From positions 1-64,000 of the forward strand of contig DASWIE010000030.1 of assembly GCA_036397815.1 (NCBI GenBank): 64,000 nt of DNA. Reading direction: 5' to 3'. The position numbers and the translations under genes were made by a program. The notes under the pieces are model-generated. The model made no database searches, had not been told where the DNA came from, and saw only the letters and a list, made by a program, of their open reading frames with translations. This DNA is from DASQFY01 sp036397815 (GTDB taxonomy: Bacteria; Chloroflexota; Limnocylindria; QHBO01). Shown here piece after piece: positions 18,608 through 27,991 of the stretch; the first letter of the stretch is position 1, and every line of letters begins with the position of its first letter.

Positions 18608-18900
18608 CCGCCGTCAGCCTGCACGACATCCTGCTGCGCCCGGTGATCAGCGAGAAGAGCGTGGCCGAGACGGAGCGCAACAACTACACCTTCGCCGTCG
18701 CGCGCGACGCGAACAAGTTCCAGATCAAGGCCGCAGTCGAAGCCGAGTTCAAGGTGAACGTGCTCGGCGTGCGCGTCATGAGCGTCAAGCCCAAGCAGAA
18801 GCGCCGCGGCCGCCGCCAGATGGGCACCGTTCCCGGCTGGCGCAAGGCGGTGGTGACCATCGCCGCGGGCCAGAAGATCGAACTCTTCGAGGCGGTGTAA
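18604..18900 (+). CDS. rplW: 50S ribosomal protein L23 (uL23)
   Basis: A 98-residue protein with [10 protein letters not shown] near the N-terminus and an alpha/beta core ending in KKAVVTI-like and GQKIELFE segments. It forms part of the tunnel exit where trigger factor and SRP dock. It starts inside the last codons of rplD and ends five bases before rplB, inside the S10 operon. Confidence 0.95.
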   Translation: MTAVSLHDILLRPVISEKSVAETERNNYTFAVARDANKFQIKAAVEAEFKVNVLGVRVMSVKPKQKRRGRRQMGTVPGWRKAVVTIAAGQKIELFEAV

Positions 18901-18905
18901 GGACC

Positions 18906-19736
18906 ATGCCACTTCGCAAGTACCGGCCGACCAGCCCCGGCCTGCGCCAGATGACGCGATCGACCTTCGAGGAGATCACGCACGACGAGCCGTACAGGCC
19001 GCTCACCGAGCGCCTCGTGTCGCGGGCCGGGCGCAACAGCCAGGGCAAGCTGACCGTGCGCCACCAGGGCGCCGGCCACAAGCGGCTCTACCGCGTGATC
19101 GACTGGAAGCGCGACAAGGCCGGCGTGCCCGCAACGATCGCCACGGTCGAGTACGACCCGAACCGATCGGCGCGGATCGGACTGCTCCACTACGCCGATG
19201 GCGAGAAGCGCTACATGCTGCTGCCCCACGGCCTGGGGGTCGGCGACTCGGTCACCTCCGGCCGTGACGTGGAGGCGAGGATCGGCAACGCCCTGCCCCT
19301 GTCTCGCATCCCGCTCGGCACCCAGATCCACAACGTCGAGCTGGTGGCGGGTCGCGGCGGACAGATCGTGCGCTCCGCCGGCAGCAGCGCGCAGCTGCTC
19401 GCCAAGGAGGGTGAGATGGCCACCATCCGCCTTCCCTCCGGCGAGGTGCGCCGGGTGCGCGCCGAGTGCATGGCCACCGTGGGGCAGGTGAGCAACCTCG
19501 ACCACGAGAACCAGAACATCGGCAAGGCCGGACGGAGCCGGCATCTCGGCCGGCGGCCTCAGGTGCGCGGCGTGGTGATGAACCCGAACGACCATCCACA
19601 CGGCGGTGGCGAGGGCAAGTCGCCGACCGGCATGCCGCCCAAGACGCCGTGGGGCAAGCCGGCGATGGGCCTGCGCACCCGAAAGAACAAGACCACCGGC
19701 AAGAACATCGTCCGCCGTCGGTATGGGCGGGGTTAG
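18906..19736 (+). CDS. rplB: 50S ribosomal protein L2 (uL2)
   Basis: A 276-residue protein of standard length. Motifs include [19 protein letters not shown] (about 41-60), the OB and SH3 domains, and the C-terminal [18 protein letters not shown] with the His essential for peptidyl transfer. It binds 23S domain IV and bridges the subunits. It is followed by rpsS at nine bases. Confidence 0.98.
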   Translation: MPLRKYRPTSPGLRQMTRSTFEEITHDEPYRPLTERLVSRAGRNSQGKLTVRHQGAGHKRLYRVIDWKRDKAGVPATIATVEYDPNRSARIGLLHYADGEKRYMLLPHGLGVGDSVTSGRDVEARIGNALPLSRIPLGTQIHNVELVAGRGGQIVRSAGSSAQLLAKEGEMATIRLPSGEVRRVRAECMATVGQVSNLDHENQNIGKAGRSRHLGRRPQVRGVVMNPNDHPHGGGEGKSPTGMPPKTPWGKPAMGLRTRKNKTTGKNIVRRRYGRG

Positions 19737-19745
19737 GAGGGCGCG

Positions 19746-20030
19746 ATGAGTCGTTCCGTCAAGAAGGGACCATTTGTCGACGCGCGCCTGCTCGGCCGCA
19801 TCGACGAGATGAACAAGCGCAACGAGCGCAAGGTGCTGAAGACCTGGTCGCGGGCCAGCGTGGTCTTCCCGGCCATGATCGGTCACACCATCGCGGTGCA
19901 CGACGGTCGGCGGCACGTGCCGGTCTTCATCACCGAGAACATGGTCGGCCACCGGCTCGGCGAGTTCGCTCCGACGCGGCACTACCGTGGCCACGGCAAG
20001 GCCACCGAACGCTCGTCGGCGCTGAAGTAG
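19746..20030 (+). CDS. rpsS: 30S ribosomal protein S19 (uS19)
   Basis: A 94-residue protein with [15 protein letters not shown] at the start and [23 protein letters not shown] in the middle (family length about 92). It is a 30S head protein that contacts the A-site finger of 23S rRNA. GGAGG lies just upstream of the ATG. Normal position between L2 and L22. Confidence 0.97.
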   Translation: MSRSVKKGPFVDARLLGRIDEMNKRNERKVLKTWSRASVVFPAMIGHTIAVHDGRRHVPVFITENMVGHRLGEFAPTRHYRGHGKATERSSALK

Positions 20031-20042
20031 GAGCCTGAGTCG

Positions 20043-20384
20043 ATGCGCGTGACCGCCACCGCCAAGTACATCCGCATCAGCCCGCGCAAGGTGCGGCTGG
20101 TGACCGACCTGATCAGCGGCAAGCCCGTCGAGGAGGCGGCCGCCATCCTGCGCTTCCTGCCGAACGCGGCGGCGCGCGACGTGGCCAAGGTGCTGAAGAG
20201 CGCCACGGCCAATGCCGAGAACAACTTCAACCTTTCGGCCGACGAGCTCACGGTGGTGAGCGCCGTCGCCGACGAGGGCCCGACCCTGAAGCGGTGGCGA
20301 CCCCGCGCCCAGGGACGGACCTTCGGGATCCTGAAGCGAACGAGCCACATCACGATCGCCGTGGCTGACCAAGAGGAGGCCTGA
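20043..20384 (+). CDS. rplV: 50S ribosomal protein L22 (uL22)
   Basis: A 113-residue protein. [16 protein letters not shown] at the N-terminus and the beta-hairpin with [14 protein letters not shown] reaching into the exit tunnel are conserved, as is the C-terminal SHITIAV. The hairpin is where macrolide resistance changes occur; it looks wild type. It overlaps rpsC by one base. Confidence 0.97.
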   Translation: MRVTATAKYIRISPRKVRLVTDLISGKPVEEAAAILRFLPNAAARDVAKVLKSATANAENNFNLSADELTVVSAVADEGPTLKRWRPRAQGRTFGILKRTSHITIAVADQEEA

Positions 20385-21196
20385 TGGGCCACAAGGTTCA
20401 CCCCTACGGATTTCGGATCGGGATCATCAAGCCCTGGCTGGCGAAGTGGTACGCCGACCGCGACTACGCGACCCTGCTGCAGGAGGACATGCGCGTCCGG
20501 CAGCTCGTGGCCAAGCAGCTGGCCAACGCCAGCGTCAGCCAGGTCGAGATCGAGCGCGGCATCAACCACGTGACGGTGACGGTGCACTCGGCCAAGCCGG
20601 GGATCGTGATCGGCAAGGGCGGCGCCAACGTCGAGCTGCTGCGCACCTCGATCGGCAAGCTGACCGACAAGAAGGTCAAGCTCGAGATCAAGGAGATCCT
20701 GCAGCCCGAGCTCGACGCCGTGCTCGTGGCCCAGAACGTGGCCGGCCAGCTGGAGCGCCGGATCGCGTTCCGCAAGGCGATCAAGCAGACCATCCAGCGC
20801 ACCATCAAGGCTGGCGCCAAGGGCGTGAAGATCCAGGTCTCGGGCCGCCTCGGTGGCTCGGAGATGAGCCGTACCGAGTGGGATCGGGAGGGGCGCATCC
20901 CGTTGGGCACCCTGCGCGCCGACATCAGCTACGGCGTCGTGCACGCTCGCACGACCTATGGCCGCATCGGCGTCAAGGTCTGGGTCTACCGCGGCGAGCA
21001 GCTCGCCGAGCGACCCGGATCGGCACGCACCGAGCCGCGTGAGCAGCGCGCCCGCACCCCTCGCGGCCGGACCCGCTCGGCCGCGCAGCCGGCCGCCGTC
21101 GAAGCCGCGGCCGGCACGGCTGCCGCTGCGGCTGCCCCGGCGCCGAGCGCACCCGCCGCCGCAGAGCAGCCGGCGACCGCGGGCGAGGAGGCCTGA
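20384..21196 (+). CDS. rpsC: 30S ribosomal protein S3 (uS3) with Ala/Pro-rich tail
   Basis: A 270-residue protein. It starts [14 protein letters not shown], has the type II KH domain with [13 protein letters not shown] (about 67-80), and the C-terminal domain with [14 protein letters not shown]. After about residue 210 an Arg-rich stretch turns into an Ala/Pro-rich low-complexity tail. E. coli S3 has 233 residues, so the extension is about 40-50. It forms the mRNA entry channel with S4 and S5. Confidence 0.96.
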   Translation: MGHKVHPYGFRIGIIKPWLAKWYADRDYATLLQEDMRVRQLVAKQLANASVSQVEIERGINHVTVTVHSAKPGIVIGKGGANVELLRTSIGKLTDKKVKLEIKEILQPELDAVLVAQNVAGQLERRIAFRKAIKQTIQRTIKAGAKGVKIQVSGRLGGSEMSRTEWDREGRIPLGTLRADISYGVVHARTTYGRIGVKVWVYRGEQLAERPGSARTEPREQRARTPRGRTRSAAQPAAVEAAAGTAAAAAAPAPSAPAAAEQPATAGEEA

Positions 21197-21200
21197 TCAG

Positions 21201-21629
21201 ATGCTGATGCCAAAGCGCGTCAAGCACCGCAAGGTGCAGCGCGGCCGCCGGTCGGGAATGGCGAAGGGTGGCACCACCGTCAGCTTCGGCGACTTCGGCC
21301 TGATGGCCGAGGAGGTCTGCTGGCTCACCAGCCGCCAGATCGAGGCGGCGCGCCGCGCCATGACCCACCACATCAAGCGGGGTGGACGGATCTGGATCCG
21401 GGTCTTCCCCGACAAGCCGGTCACCAAGAAGCCGGCGGAGGTGCGGATGGGCTCGGGCAAAGGAGCGCCAGACCACTGGGTCGCGGTCGTCAAGCCCGGG
21501 CGGGTGATGTTCGAGATGTCCGGCGTGCCGGAGACCGTCGCCCGCGAGGCGATGCGGCTCGCCAGCCACAAGCTGCCGATCTCCACCAAGTTCGTGATCA
21601 AGGAGGGCGTGGAACATGGACATCAGTGA
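21201..21629 (+). CDS. rplP: 50S ribosomal protein L16 (uL16)
   Basis: A 142-residue protein from ATG 21201: [15 protein letters not shown], then [10 protein letters not shown], the A-site region [20 protein letters not shown] and [13 protein letters not shown]. It organises the tRNA-binding side of the 50S subunit. Its last 14 bases overlap the beginning of rpmC, a longer overlap than elsewhere in the cluster. Confidence 0.97.
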   Translation: MLMPKRVKHRKVQRGRRSGMAKGGTTVSFGDFGLMAEEVCWLTSRQIEAARRAMTHHIKRGGRIWIRVFPDKPVTKKPAEVRMGSGKGAPDHWVAVVKPGRVMFEMSGVPETVAREAMRLASHKLPISTKFVIKEGVEHGHQ

Positions 21630-21843
21630 GATCCGGCGTCTCTCCGACCAGGACCTGGCGGGCGCCCTCGTCGAGGCCAAGCAGGAGCTCTGGAAGGTCC
21701 GTTTCGACCTCGCCACCAGGCAGGAGAAGAACTACAGCAGGTTGCCGGCGACCCGCCAGCGGATCGCTCGCATCCTGACCGTCATGACCGAGCGCCAGCA
21801 CGCGGCGGCCGCCGCGACCGCTGACGCCGAGAAGGCCAGCTGA
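21616..21843 (+). CDS. rpmC: 50S ribosomal protein L29 (uL29)
   Basis: A 75-residue helical hairpin protein with the conserved [13 protein letters not shown] and the R-Q-R-I-A-R-I-L-T segment of the second helix; an Ala-rich end makes it a little longer than usual. ATG 21616 lies within rplP (14-base overlap) with AAGGAGG about 15 bases before it. It sits at the tunnel exit next to L23. Confidence 0.93.
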   Translation: MDISEIRRLSDQDLAGALVEAKQELWKVRFDLATRQEKNYSRLPATRQRIARILTVMTERQHAAAAATADAEKAS

Positions 21844-22112
21844 TGCAGGGAAAGCGGCGTCTGAAGCTCGGGCGCGTGGTGTCCGACAAGATGGACAAGA
21901 CGGTGGTCGTCAGCGTTGAACGGCTGCGCCGCCACCCGGTCTACAAGCGGGTGGTGCGGCTGTCGAGCAAGTTCAAGGCGCACGACGAGGAGAACTCAGC
22001 GCGCGTCGGCGACACGGTGCGGATCGAGGAGAGCCGTCCGCTCTCGCGCGAGAAGCGGTGGCGGGTGGTCGAGGTGGTCGCCCGCGGCTCCTACGAGGAG
22101 CTGGTGGACTAG
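21843..22112 (+). CDS. rpsQ: 30S ribosomal protein S17 (uS17)
   Basis: An 89-residue OB-fold protein with [12 protein letters not shown] and HPVYKRVVR, then [34 protein letters not shown] primary 16S-binding protein. It overlaps rpmC by one base; rplN starts three bases after its stop. Confidence 0.96.
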   Translation: MQGKRRLKLGRVVSDKMDKTVVVSVERLRRHPVYKRVVRLSSKFKAHDEENSARVGDTVRIEESRPLSREKRWRVVEVVARGSYEELVD

Positions 22113-22114
22113 CC

Positions 22115-22483
22115 GTGATCCGTCAGTACACCCGGCTGCGCGTGGCCGACAACACCGGCGCGCGGACGCTCATGTGCATCACCATCGTCGGTCGGTCGCG
22201 CTCCGACTCGGCCGAGGTCGGTGACGTCATCGTGGCGAGCGTCAAGCAAGCGTTGCCCAACTCCGGCGTCAAGAAGGGCGACGTCGTGCGTGCCGTGGTG
22301 GTCCGCACCAGCAAGGAGTACGGCCGGCCGGACGGCAGCCACATCCGCTTCGACGAGAACGCGGCGGTGCTGATCACGCCGCAGGGCAACCCGCGTGGGA
22401 CCCGCATCTTCGGGCCCGTCGCGCGCGAGCTTCGCGAGCGCAACTACATGAAGATCGTTTCGCTCGCGCCGGAGGTGCTCTAG
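22115..22483 (+). CDS. rplN: 50S ribosomal protein L14 (uL14)
   Basis: A 122-residue protein (exact family length) from GTG 22115: [17 protein letters not shown], then [23 protein letters not shown] and [14 protein letters not shown]. It makes an intersubunit bridge and is the binding site of the silencing factor RsfS. rplX follows with no gap. Confidence 0.97.
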   Translation: MIRQYTRLRVADNTGARTLMCITIVGRSRSDSAEVGDVIVASVKQALPNSGVKKGDVVRAVVVRTSKEYGRPDGSHIRFDENAAVLITPQGNPRGTRIFGPVARELRERNYMKIVSLAPEVL

Positions 22484-22813
22484 ATGAACGTGCGGAAGGG
22501 CGACACGGTGCTGGTGCTGGCCGGCAAGGATCGCGGCAAGCGCGGAACCGTCGAGCGCGTCGAGCGCACCAAGCGCGGTATGGGCGTGGTGGTGCCGGGC
22601 CTCAACATGGCCAAGCGCCACCAGCGACCGAGGACCCGCACCCAGCAGGCCGGCATCCTGGACATCCCGGTGCCGATCCACGTCAGCAACGTGCAGGTCG
22701 TCTGCCCACGCTGCGGCAAGCCGACGCGCATCGGTCACCAGGTGCTGGAGAACGGCAGCCGGGTGCGCGTCTGCAAGCATTGTGGCGAGCAGATCGAAGG
22801 GACAACCAAGTGA
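22484..22813 (+). CDS. rplX: 50S ribosomal protein L24 (uL24)
   Basis: A 109-residue KOW protein: [21 protein letters not shown] (about 2-22), then [13 protein letters not shown]. The C-terminal half carries [11 protein letters not shown] and [10 protein letters not shown], a CxxC...CxxC zinc-ribbon form seen in many bacteria. It is an assembly initiator near the exit tunnel. Its stop overlaps the rplE GTG. Confidence 0.96.
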   Translation: MNVRKGDTVLVLAGKDRGKRGTVERVERTKRGMGVVVPGLNMAKRHQRPRTRTQQAGILDIPVPIHVSNVQVVCPRCGKPTRIGHQVLENGSRVRVCKHCGEQIEGTTK

Positions 22814-23433
22814 GCGCAGAGACACCCACCAAGCGGAAGGCAGCGTCGAAGCGAGCCCCGGCGAAGGCCGCGAACGCAGGTTCCACGCCACCGGCGGGCC
22901 TGCGCCAGCGCTACCGTGACGAGGCGGCGCCCGCGCTGCAGCGCGAGTTCGGCTATGCGAACCCGATGCAGATCCCTCGCCTGGAGAAGGTGGTCGTCAA
23001 CATCGGCCTGGGAGAGGCGATCCAGAACGCGAAGGCCCTCGATGCGGCGGTCGGCGACCTCACCCAGATCACCGGCCAGAAGCCGATCGTGACCCGCGCC
23101 AAGCGCTCGATCGCCCAGTTCCGGTTGCGAACCGGGATGCCGATCGGCGCCAAGGTGACGCTGCGCGGGCAGCGGATGTACGACTTCCTGGAGCGCACCC
23201 TGCGCCTGGCGCTGCCGCGCATCCGCGACTTCAGGGGGATCGCGACCCGCTCGTTCGACGGGCGCGGCAACTTCAGCCTCGGGCTGCGCGAGCAGCTCGT
23301 CTATCCCGAGATCGACTACGACAAGATCGACCGGCTCCGCGGGCTGGAGATCAGCATCGTGACCACGGCCAAGACCGATGAGGAGGGGCGCAAGCTCCTG
23401 GAGCTCCTCGGCATGCCGTTCCAGGCCAACTAG
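22810..23433 (+). CDS. rplE: 50S ribosomal protein L5 (uL5)
   Basis: A 207-residue protein from GTG 22810. A Lys/Ala-rich N-terminal extension of about 28 residues precedes the usual [13 protein letters not shown] start. The core has [34 protein letters not shown] and the C-terminal [13 protein letters not shown]. It binds 5S rRNA and contacts P-site tRNA. The extension resembles the disordered tails on S3 and L15 from this genome. Confidence 0.96.
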   Translation: MSAETPTKRKAASKRAPAKAANAGSTPPAGLRQRYRDEAAPALQREFGYANPMQIPRLEKVVVNIGLGEAIQNAKALDAAVGDLTQITGQKPIVTRAKRSIAQFRLRTGMPIGAKVTLRGQRMYDFLERTLRLALPRIRDFRGIATRSFDGRGNFSLGLREQLVYPEIDYDKIDRLRGLEISIVTTAKTDEEGRKLLELLGMPFQAN

Positions 23434-23445
23434 CGAGGAAACCGA

Positions 23446-23631
23446 GTGGCGAAGAAGTCGAAGATCGCGAAGGCACGGCGGGCGCCGCGCTTCCCGGTCC
23501 AGCAGCACAACCGCTGCTCGATCTGCGGGCGGCCGCGGGGCTACATGCGCCGCTTCGCGATGTGCCGAATCTGCTTCCGGGAGCGGGCCTTGGAGGGCCA
23601 GCTTCCCGGCGTGACCAAGTCGAGCTGGTAG
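23446..23631 (+). CDS. rpsN: 30S ribosomal protein S14 type Z (uS14)
   Basis: A 61-residue protein from GTG 23446 with GAGGAAAC just upstream. Zinc cysteines are C24xxC27 and C40xxC43 ([16 protein letters not shown]), marking the short zinc-dependent type Z rather than the 101-residue form. It is part of the 30S head near S3 and S10. A 100-base spacer with two hairpins follows. Confidence 0.96.
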   Translation: MAKKSKIAKARRAPRFPVQQHNRCSICGRPRGYMRRFAMCRICFRERALEGQLPGVTKSSW

Positions 23632-23643
23632 CTCAGGTCAATC

Positions 23644-23697
23644 GGCCGCCGCGCGGGCGGCCCCATCAGCGGCAGGCGCCGACCACGCCGCGCGTGG
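23644..23697 (+). promoter_or_regulatory. Two hairpins between rpsN and rpsH
   Basis: GGCCGCC-GCGCG-GGCGGCC (23644-23662, 7-bp stem) and CCACGC-CGC-GCGTGG (23683-23697, 6-bp stem). This is the only gap of 100 bases inside the otherwise compact spc cluster. It could be a regulatory or processing element; it has no T-run. Confidence 0.45.
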
Positions 23698-23731
23698 CGC
23701 GTACCACCGTCGAGGAGACACCGAAACCGAC

Positions 23732-24130
23732 ATGAACGTAACCGACCCGATCGCCGACATGCTGACGCGGATCCGCAACGCGAGCGCCGCGCGGCACCGT
23801 GAGCTGATGCTGCCCTCGTCCCGGGTGAAGCGCGAGATCGCGCGCATCCTTGTCGAGGAGGGCTTCATCGATGGCTACTCGACCAGCCAGGACGGTATCC
23901 AGGAGATGCTCTCGCTGCAGCTGAAGTACGTCGAGGGCCGCACGCCGGTCGTCAGCGGGCTGAAGCGGATCTCCAAGCCGGGCCTGCGGGTCTACGCCCG
24001 CAAGACCGAGATTCCCCGCGTCCTGGGCGGGCTCGGGATGGCCATCCTCTCCACCTCGCGCGGGATCATGACCGGGTCGCAGGCCCGGAAGCTGAATCTC
24101 GGCGGCGAGGTCCTCTGCTATGTCTGGTAG
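23732..24130 (+). CDS. rpsH: 30S ribosomal protein S8 (uS8)
   Basis: A 132-residue protein beginning [16 protein letters not shown], with [14 protein letters not shown] and the C-terminal [16 protein letters not shown] and GGEVLCYVW. It binds the central domain of 16S rRNA and in E. coli is the spc operon repressor. If regulation occurs here, the hairpin-bearing spacer upstream would be the place to look. Confidence 0.97.
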   Translation: MNVTDPIADMLTRIRNASAARHRELMLPSSRVKREIARILVEEGFIDGYSTSQDGIQEMLSLQLKYVEGRTPVVSGLKRISKPGLRVYARKTEIPRVLGGLGMAILSTSRGIMTGSQARKLNLGGEVLCYVW

Positions 24131-24142
24131 GGGAGCGAGCTG

Positions 24143-24694
24143 ATGTCACGAATCGGTCGAATGCCGATCGCGCTGCCGTCCGGGGTGGAGGTCACCCAGG
24201 AGGGTCGACTGCTGCGCGTCAAGGGCCCGCTCGGAACGCTGGAGCGGGAAATCCATCCCGAGATGACCGTGGAGCGCGATGACGGCCAGCTTCGCGTGGT
24301 GCGGCCGTCCGATCAGCCACGCCATCGGGCCCTGCACGGCCTGACCCGGACCCTGGTCAACAACATGGTCACCGGCGTCACGAGCGGCTTCAGCAAGGGC
24401 CTGGAGATCAGCGGCGTCGGCTATCGCGCCCAGCTGCAGGGCACCAAGCTGGTGCTGGCCCTCGGCTACTCCCACCCGGTCGAGGTCGATCCGCCGGCCG
24501 GCATCGAGTTCCGCCTGGAGACGCCGACGCGCCTGGCGGTGTTCGGCGCCGACAAGGAGCTGGTCGGTCAGATCGCGGCCTACATTCGCTCGCGACGAAA
24601 GCCAGAGCCGTACAAGGGCAAGGGGATCAAGTACGCGGGCGAGCAGATCCTGCGCAAGGCCGGCAAGGCCGGCAAGGTCGGAGGCGCCAAGTAA
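24143..24694 (+). CDS. rplF: 50S ribosomal protein L6 (uL6)
   Basis: A 183-residue protein made of two repeated RNA-binding folds: [26 protein letters not shown] and, in the second half, [25 protein letters not shown]. It lies near the sarcin-ricin loop and L10/L11 stalk base. The end is Gly/Lys-rich. It overlaps rplR by one base. Confidence 0.97.
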   Translation: MSRIGRMPIALPSGVEVTQEGRLLRVKGPLGTLEREIHPEMTVERDDGQLRVVRPSDQPRHRALHGLTRTLVNNMVTGVTSGFSKGLEISGVGYRAQLQGTKLVLALGYSHPVEVDPPAGIEFRLETPTRLAVFGADKELVGQIAAYIRSRRKPEPYKGKGIKYAGEQILRKAGKAGKVGGAK

Positions 24695-25053
24695 TGATCA
24701 AGAAGCAGAGCCGCGGCGCCTCGCGCCAGAAGCGGCACGCCCGCCTCCGGCTGCGCCTGTCGGGGAGCGGTGACCGCCCGCGCCTGTCGGTCTTCCGCAG
24801 CGCGAAGTACATCTACGCCCAGGTCATCGACGACACGACCGGGCGCACGCTGGCGGCGGCCTCCAGCCGGGAGGCCACCTTCGCCGGTGGGCCGGGAAAG
24901 CTCGGCGCCGCTCACGCGGTCGGCAAGGCGCTGGCCGAGCGGGCCAAGGCCGCCGGCGTTACGACCGCGGTCCTGGACCGCGGTGGATACCGATATCACG
25001 GGCGGGTTCGCTCGCTCGCCGAGGGCGCCCGCGACGGCGGCCTCGACCTGTAG
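24694..25053 (+). CDS. rplR: 50S ribosomal protein L18 (uL18)
   Basis: A 119-residue protein with a basic start, [20 protein letters not shown] (about 28-47), [20 protein letters not shown] and the C-terminal [14 protein letters not shown]. It carries 5S rRNA into the 50S subunit with L5. Position and size are typical. Confidence 0.97.
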   Translation: MIKKQSRGASRQKRHARLRLRLSGSGDRPRLSVFRSAKYIYAQVIDDTTGRTLAAASSREATFAGGPGKLGAAHAVGKALAERAKAAGVTTAVLDRGGYRYHGRVRSLAEGARDGGLDL

Positions 25054-25066
25054 GGCGGAGGACCAG

Positions 25067-25654
25067 ATGGCAAGAATCGACCCGACCAAGCTCAACCTGG
25101 AGGAAAAGGTCGTCCAGATCAACCGCGTGGCCAAGGTCGTCAAGGGCGGCCGGCGCTTCAGCTTCAGCGCGGTGGTGGTGGTCGGCGACCACAACGGCGT
25201 CGTGGGTGCCGGACTCGGCAAGTCGAACGAGGTACCCGAGGCGATCCGCAAGGGCGTCGAGGACGCCAAGAAGCGCCTGATCCGCGTGCCGCTCGTCGGC
25301 TCCACCATCCCGCACGAGGTCTCGCACGACTTCGGGGCCAGCACGGTGCTGCTCAAGCCGGCCTCGGCCGGCACCGGCGTCATCGCCGGCGGCTCGGTCC
25401 GATCGGTGGTGGAGGCGGCGGGGATCCGCGACCTGCTGAGCAAGTCGATGGGCAGCACCAACCCGGTGAACGTGGTTCGCGCCACGATCGAGGCGCTCAC
25501 CTCTCTGCGCTCCGCGGACGCGATCGCCGCGCGGCGTGGCAAGACGGCCGAGCAACTGCTCGGCAAGCGCGGCGCCGAGCTGGCGCGTCGCCCGCACGAG
25601 GTGATCGAGCGTCCGGCGCCCGCCTATCCGATGGGAGGCGGCCGTGGCCGCTGA
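25067..25654 (+). CDS. rpsE: 30S ribosomal protein S5 (uS5)
   Basis: A 195-residue protein from ATG 25067 preceded by [32 protein letters not shown] dsRNA-binding start, then [22 protein letters not shown] and [18 protein letters not shown]. It sits at the mRNA entry with S3 and S4. The C-terminal extension after [17 protein letters not shown] is normal. The last 11 bases overlap rpmD. Confidence 0.97.
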   Translation: MARIDPTKLNLEEKVVQINRVAKVVKGGRRFSFSAVVVVGDHNGVVGAGLGKSNEVPEAIRKGVEDAKKRLIRVPLVGSTIPHEVSHDFGASTVLLKPASAGTGVIAGGSVRSVVEAAGIRDLLSKSMGSTNPVNVVRATIEALTSLRSADAIAARRGKTAEQLLGKRGAELARRPHEVIERPAPAYPMGGGRGR

Positions 25655-25871
25655 GCGGGGCGCTGACGCAGGACCGATGCTGCGGGTGACCTGGGTCCGC
25701 TCCACCATCGGCCACAAGGCCGGGGCCCGAGGCACCATCCGGGCGCTCGGGCTGCATCGGCTCAACCAGACGGTGGAGATCGCGGATACGCCGGTCAACC
25801 GCGGCATGCTCCGCCGCGTCGCCTTCCTGCTCCACGTGCAGGAGCCGACCAGGGAAGGGGGTACGCAGTGA
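25644..25871 (+). CDS. rpmD: 50S ribosomal protein L30 (uL30)
   Basis: A 75-residue protein. The conserved core [20 protein letters not shown] and [12 protein letters not shown] starts at about residue 13. GTG 25644 has GGGAGG five bases upstream and overlaps rpsE by 11 bases; ATG 25677 is the alternative and would give the more usual length of about 64. L30 lies on the solvent side near L5. Confidence 0.92.
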   Translation: MAAERGADAGPMLRVTWVRSTIGHKAGARGTIRALGLHRLNQTVEIADTPVNRGMLRRVAFLLHVQEPTREGGTQ

Positions 25872-26704
25872 AGCTCCACGACCTGCAGCCGTCCTCCGGC
25901 TCGCACGAGCCGTCGCGTCGCGTCGGTCGCGGGCACGGTTCTGGCCGCGGCAAGACCGCCGGGCGCGGGACGAAGGGCCAGAAGTCGCGAGCCGGGGGCG
26001 GGATCCCCGCCTGGTTCGAGGGCGGCCAGACCCCCCTCCACATCCGGACCCCGAAGCTGCACGGCTTCAAGAACCGATTTCGGGTGGAGTACGCGGGCGT
26101 CAACCTCGCTCGGCTGACGGAGGCTGCCGCCGGGACCCTGATCACGCCGGACGTGCTCAAGCACGACGGGCTGCTGCGCGACCGCAAGACCAGGCAGCTG
26201 CCGGTCAAGATCCTGGGCGGCGGCGATGCGCCGAAGGGCGTCACCATTCACGCGCACGCCTTCACCCGTTCCGCCCTCGCCAAGCTGTCGGCCGCGGGCA
26301 GCACGGCGCAGCGCATCAGCTGGCCGGAGGGCAACCCGGTCGACGAGGCCGCCGAGGCCGCTGAGGCCGCGAGCATCGAGGCCCGCGACTCTGCGAAGGC
26401 CGATGCCCGGGCCCGGGGCAAGGCCAAGCGGAAGGCGGCTCGCGGCGGGGCTCCGGCGCCTTCCGGGGCACCCGCGAAGGGGTCGGCGGCAACGGCCACG
26501 GTCGATACGGCCGATGCGGAGGCCGAGTCCGCCGACATGGAGCCCACGGCAGAGACGGAGCCCGCGGAAGAGACTGAGCCCACCGCAGCGGCGGAGGCCG
26601 CGGAAGAGACTGAGCCCACCGCAGCGGCGGAGGTCGCGGCAGCGGCCGAAACCACCGCTGAGCCCCAGCCCACGGCAGACGCCGAGAGCGAGGTCGAGCC
26701 CTAG
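25868..26704 (+). CDS. rplO: 50S ribosomal protein L15 (uL15) with a long acidic tail
   Basis: A 278-residue protein. About 1-155 are ordinary L15 ([55 protein letters not shown]). The following roughly 120 residues are a low-complexity Ala/Glu/Pro/Thr tail containing a tandem repeat of EETEPTAAAE (around 26568-26640). Most bacterial L15 proteins have about 145-150 residues. The tail is in frame, keeps the local composition and ends at a stop directly abutting secY. Confidence 0.95.
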   Translation: MKLHDLQPSSGSHEPSRRVGRGHGSGRGKTAGRGTKGQKSRAGGGIPAWFEGGQTPLHIRTPKLHGFKNRFRVEYAGVNLARLTEAAAGTLITPDVLKHDGLLRDRKTRQLPVKILGGGDAPKGVTIHAHAFTRSALAKLSAAGSTAQRISWPEGNPVDEAAEAAEAASIEARDSAKADARARGKAKRKAARGGAPAPSGAPAKGSAATATVDTADAEAESADMEPTAETEPAEETEPTAAAEAAEETEPTAAAEVAAAAETTAEPQPTADAESEVEP

Positions 26705-27991
26705 GTGATCGACTCGCTCATCACCGCCTTCCGTGCGCCGGACATCCGGCGCAAGATCCTCTTCACGCTCGGGATCCTGCTGATCTTCCGGGTGCTCACC
26801 AACGTTCCCGTCCCGAACGTCGACCAGGAGCGGCTCTCGAACCTGTTCGAGACCAACCAGCTGCTCAGCCTGCTCGACCTCTTCTCGGGCGGTGGGCTGG
26901 CGACCGCCTCGATCATCGGGATGGGGGTGAACCCCTACATCAACGCCAGCATCATCATGCAGCTGATGCAGGGCGTCATCCCGAGCCTCGGGGAGCTGGC
27001 GCGCGAGGGCGAGTACGGGCGCAACAAGCTCAACCAGTACACCCGCCTGCTGACGGTCCCGATGGCCTTCGCCCAGGGCTACGGCTTCAGCGTCCTGCTG
27101 CAGGCCAACGGCGTGATCCCCCAGTCGGACCTGTTCAGCTTCCAGACCGCGTCCCTGCTGATCAGCTTCACCGCCGGGACCATCCTGCTGATGTGGCTCG
27201 GCGAGCTGATCAGCGAGCGCGGGCTGGGCAACGGCATCAGCTTCATCATCTTCGCCGGCATCGTGGGGCGGATCCCGCACCAGGCTGGCCCGATCGTCAC
27301 CGGACCTGACGGCCTGCTGCGGATCATCCCGTTCGTGATCATCGCCATCGTGGTGATCGCGGGCGTGGTCTTCATCAACGAGGGCCAGCGCCGGATCCCC
27401 GTCCAATACGCCAGCCGCGTGCGCGGCCGGCGCATGTACCAGGGCCAGACCCAGTACCTGCCCCTCAAGGTGACGATGGCGGGCGTGATCCCGATCATCT
27501 TCGCCATCAGCATCCTGCTCTTCCCCGCCCAGATCGCCCAGTATTTCACCGCAAGCGACGTCGAGTGGGTACGGAACACCGCGAACTGGATCGCGACCAA
27601 CCTCGACGGACGCACCAATGTGCCGCTCTACGGATCGATGTACTTCGCGCTGGTCGTCTTCTTCACCTACTTCTATACGGCCTTCCAGTTCCGGCCCGAT
27701 CAGACGGCCGACTTCCTGCGCAAGAACGGCGGCTTCATCCCGGGCATCCGGCCCGGCAAACCGACCGAGGACTTCCTGTCGCGGGTCACGAACCGCATCA
27801 CGCTCGGCGGCGCGTTATTCCTGGCCACGCTGGCGGTGCTCCCGCTGATCGTGGCCGCGGCGATCCCCGGCACGCAGGGCCTCCAGCTGGGTGGCACCAG
27901 CATCCTGATCGTGGTGAGCGTCGTGGTTGAGACGATGAAGCAGCTGGAGGCGCAGATGCTGATGCGCCACTACGAGGGCTTCATCCGGTGA
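26705..27991 (+). CDS. secY: Preprotein translocase subunit SecY
   Basis: A 428-residue, ten-helix membrane channel from GTG 26705. It has MGVNPYINASIIMQLM (helix 2), GNGISFIIFAGIV, RRIPVQYA in cytosolic loop 4, QYLPLKVTMAGVIPIIFA and the C-terminal LEAQMLMRHYEGFI. It forms the protein-conducting pore with SecE (772). Start and stop abut rplO and adk, the usual spc-cluster site. Confidence 0.98.
   Translation: MIDSLITAFRAPDIRRKILFTLGILLIFRVLTNVPVPNVDQERLSNLFETNQLLSLLDLFSGGGLATASIIGMGVNPYINASIIMQLMQGVIPSLGELAREGEYGRNKLNQYTRLLTVPMAFAQGYGFSVLLQANGVIPQSDLFSFQTASLLISFTAGTILLMWLGELISERGLGNGISFIIFAGIVGRIPHQAGPIVTGPDGLLRIIPFVIIAIVVIAGVVFINEGQRRIPVQYASRVRGRRMYQGQTQYLPLKVTMAGVIPIIFAISILLFPAQIAQYFTASDVEWVRNTANWIATNLDGRTNVPLYGSMYFALVVFFTYFYTAFQFRPDQTADFLRKNGGFIPGIRPGKPTEDFLSRVTNRITLGGALFLATLAVLPLIVAAAIPGTQGLQLGGTSILIVVSVVVETMKQLEAQMLMRHYEGFIR

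Noticed and set aside
24959..27406. An 815-codon antisense frame across rplR to secY
   Set aside because: It spans five confident genes on the other strand and reads as repetitive His/Asp/Arg/Leu-rich sequence, an artefact of high GC at third positions.
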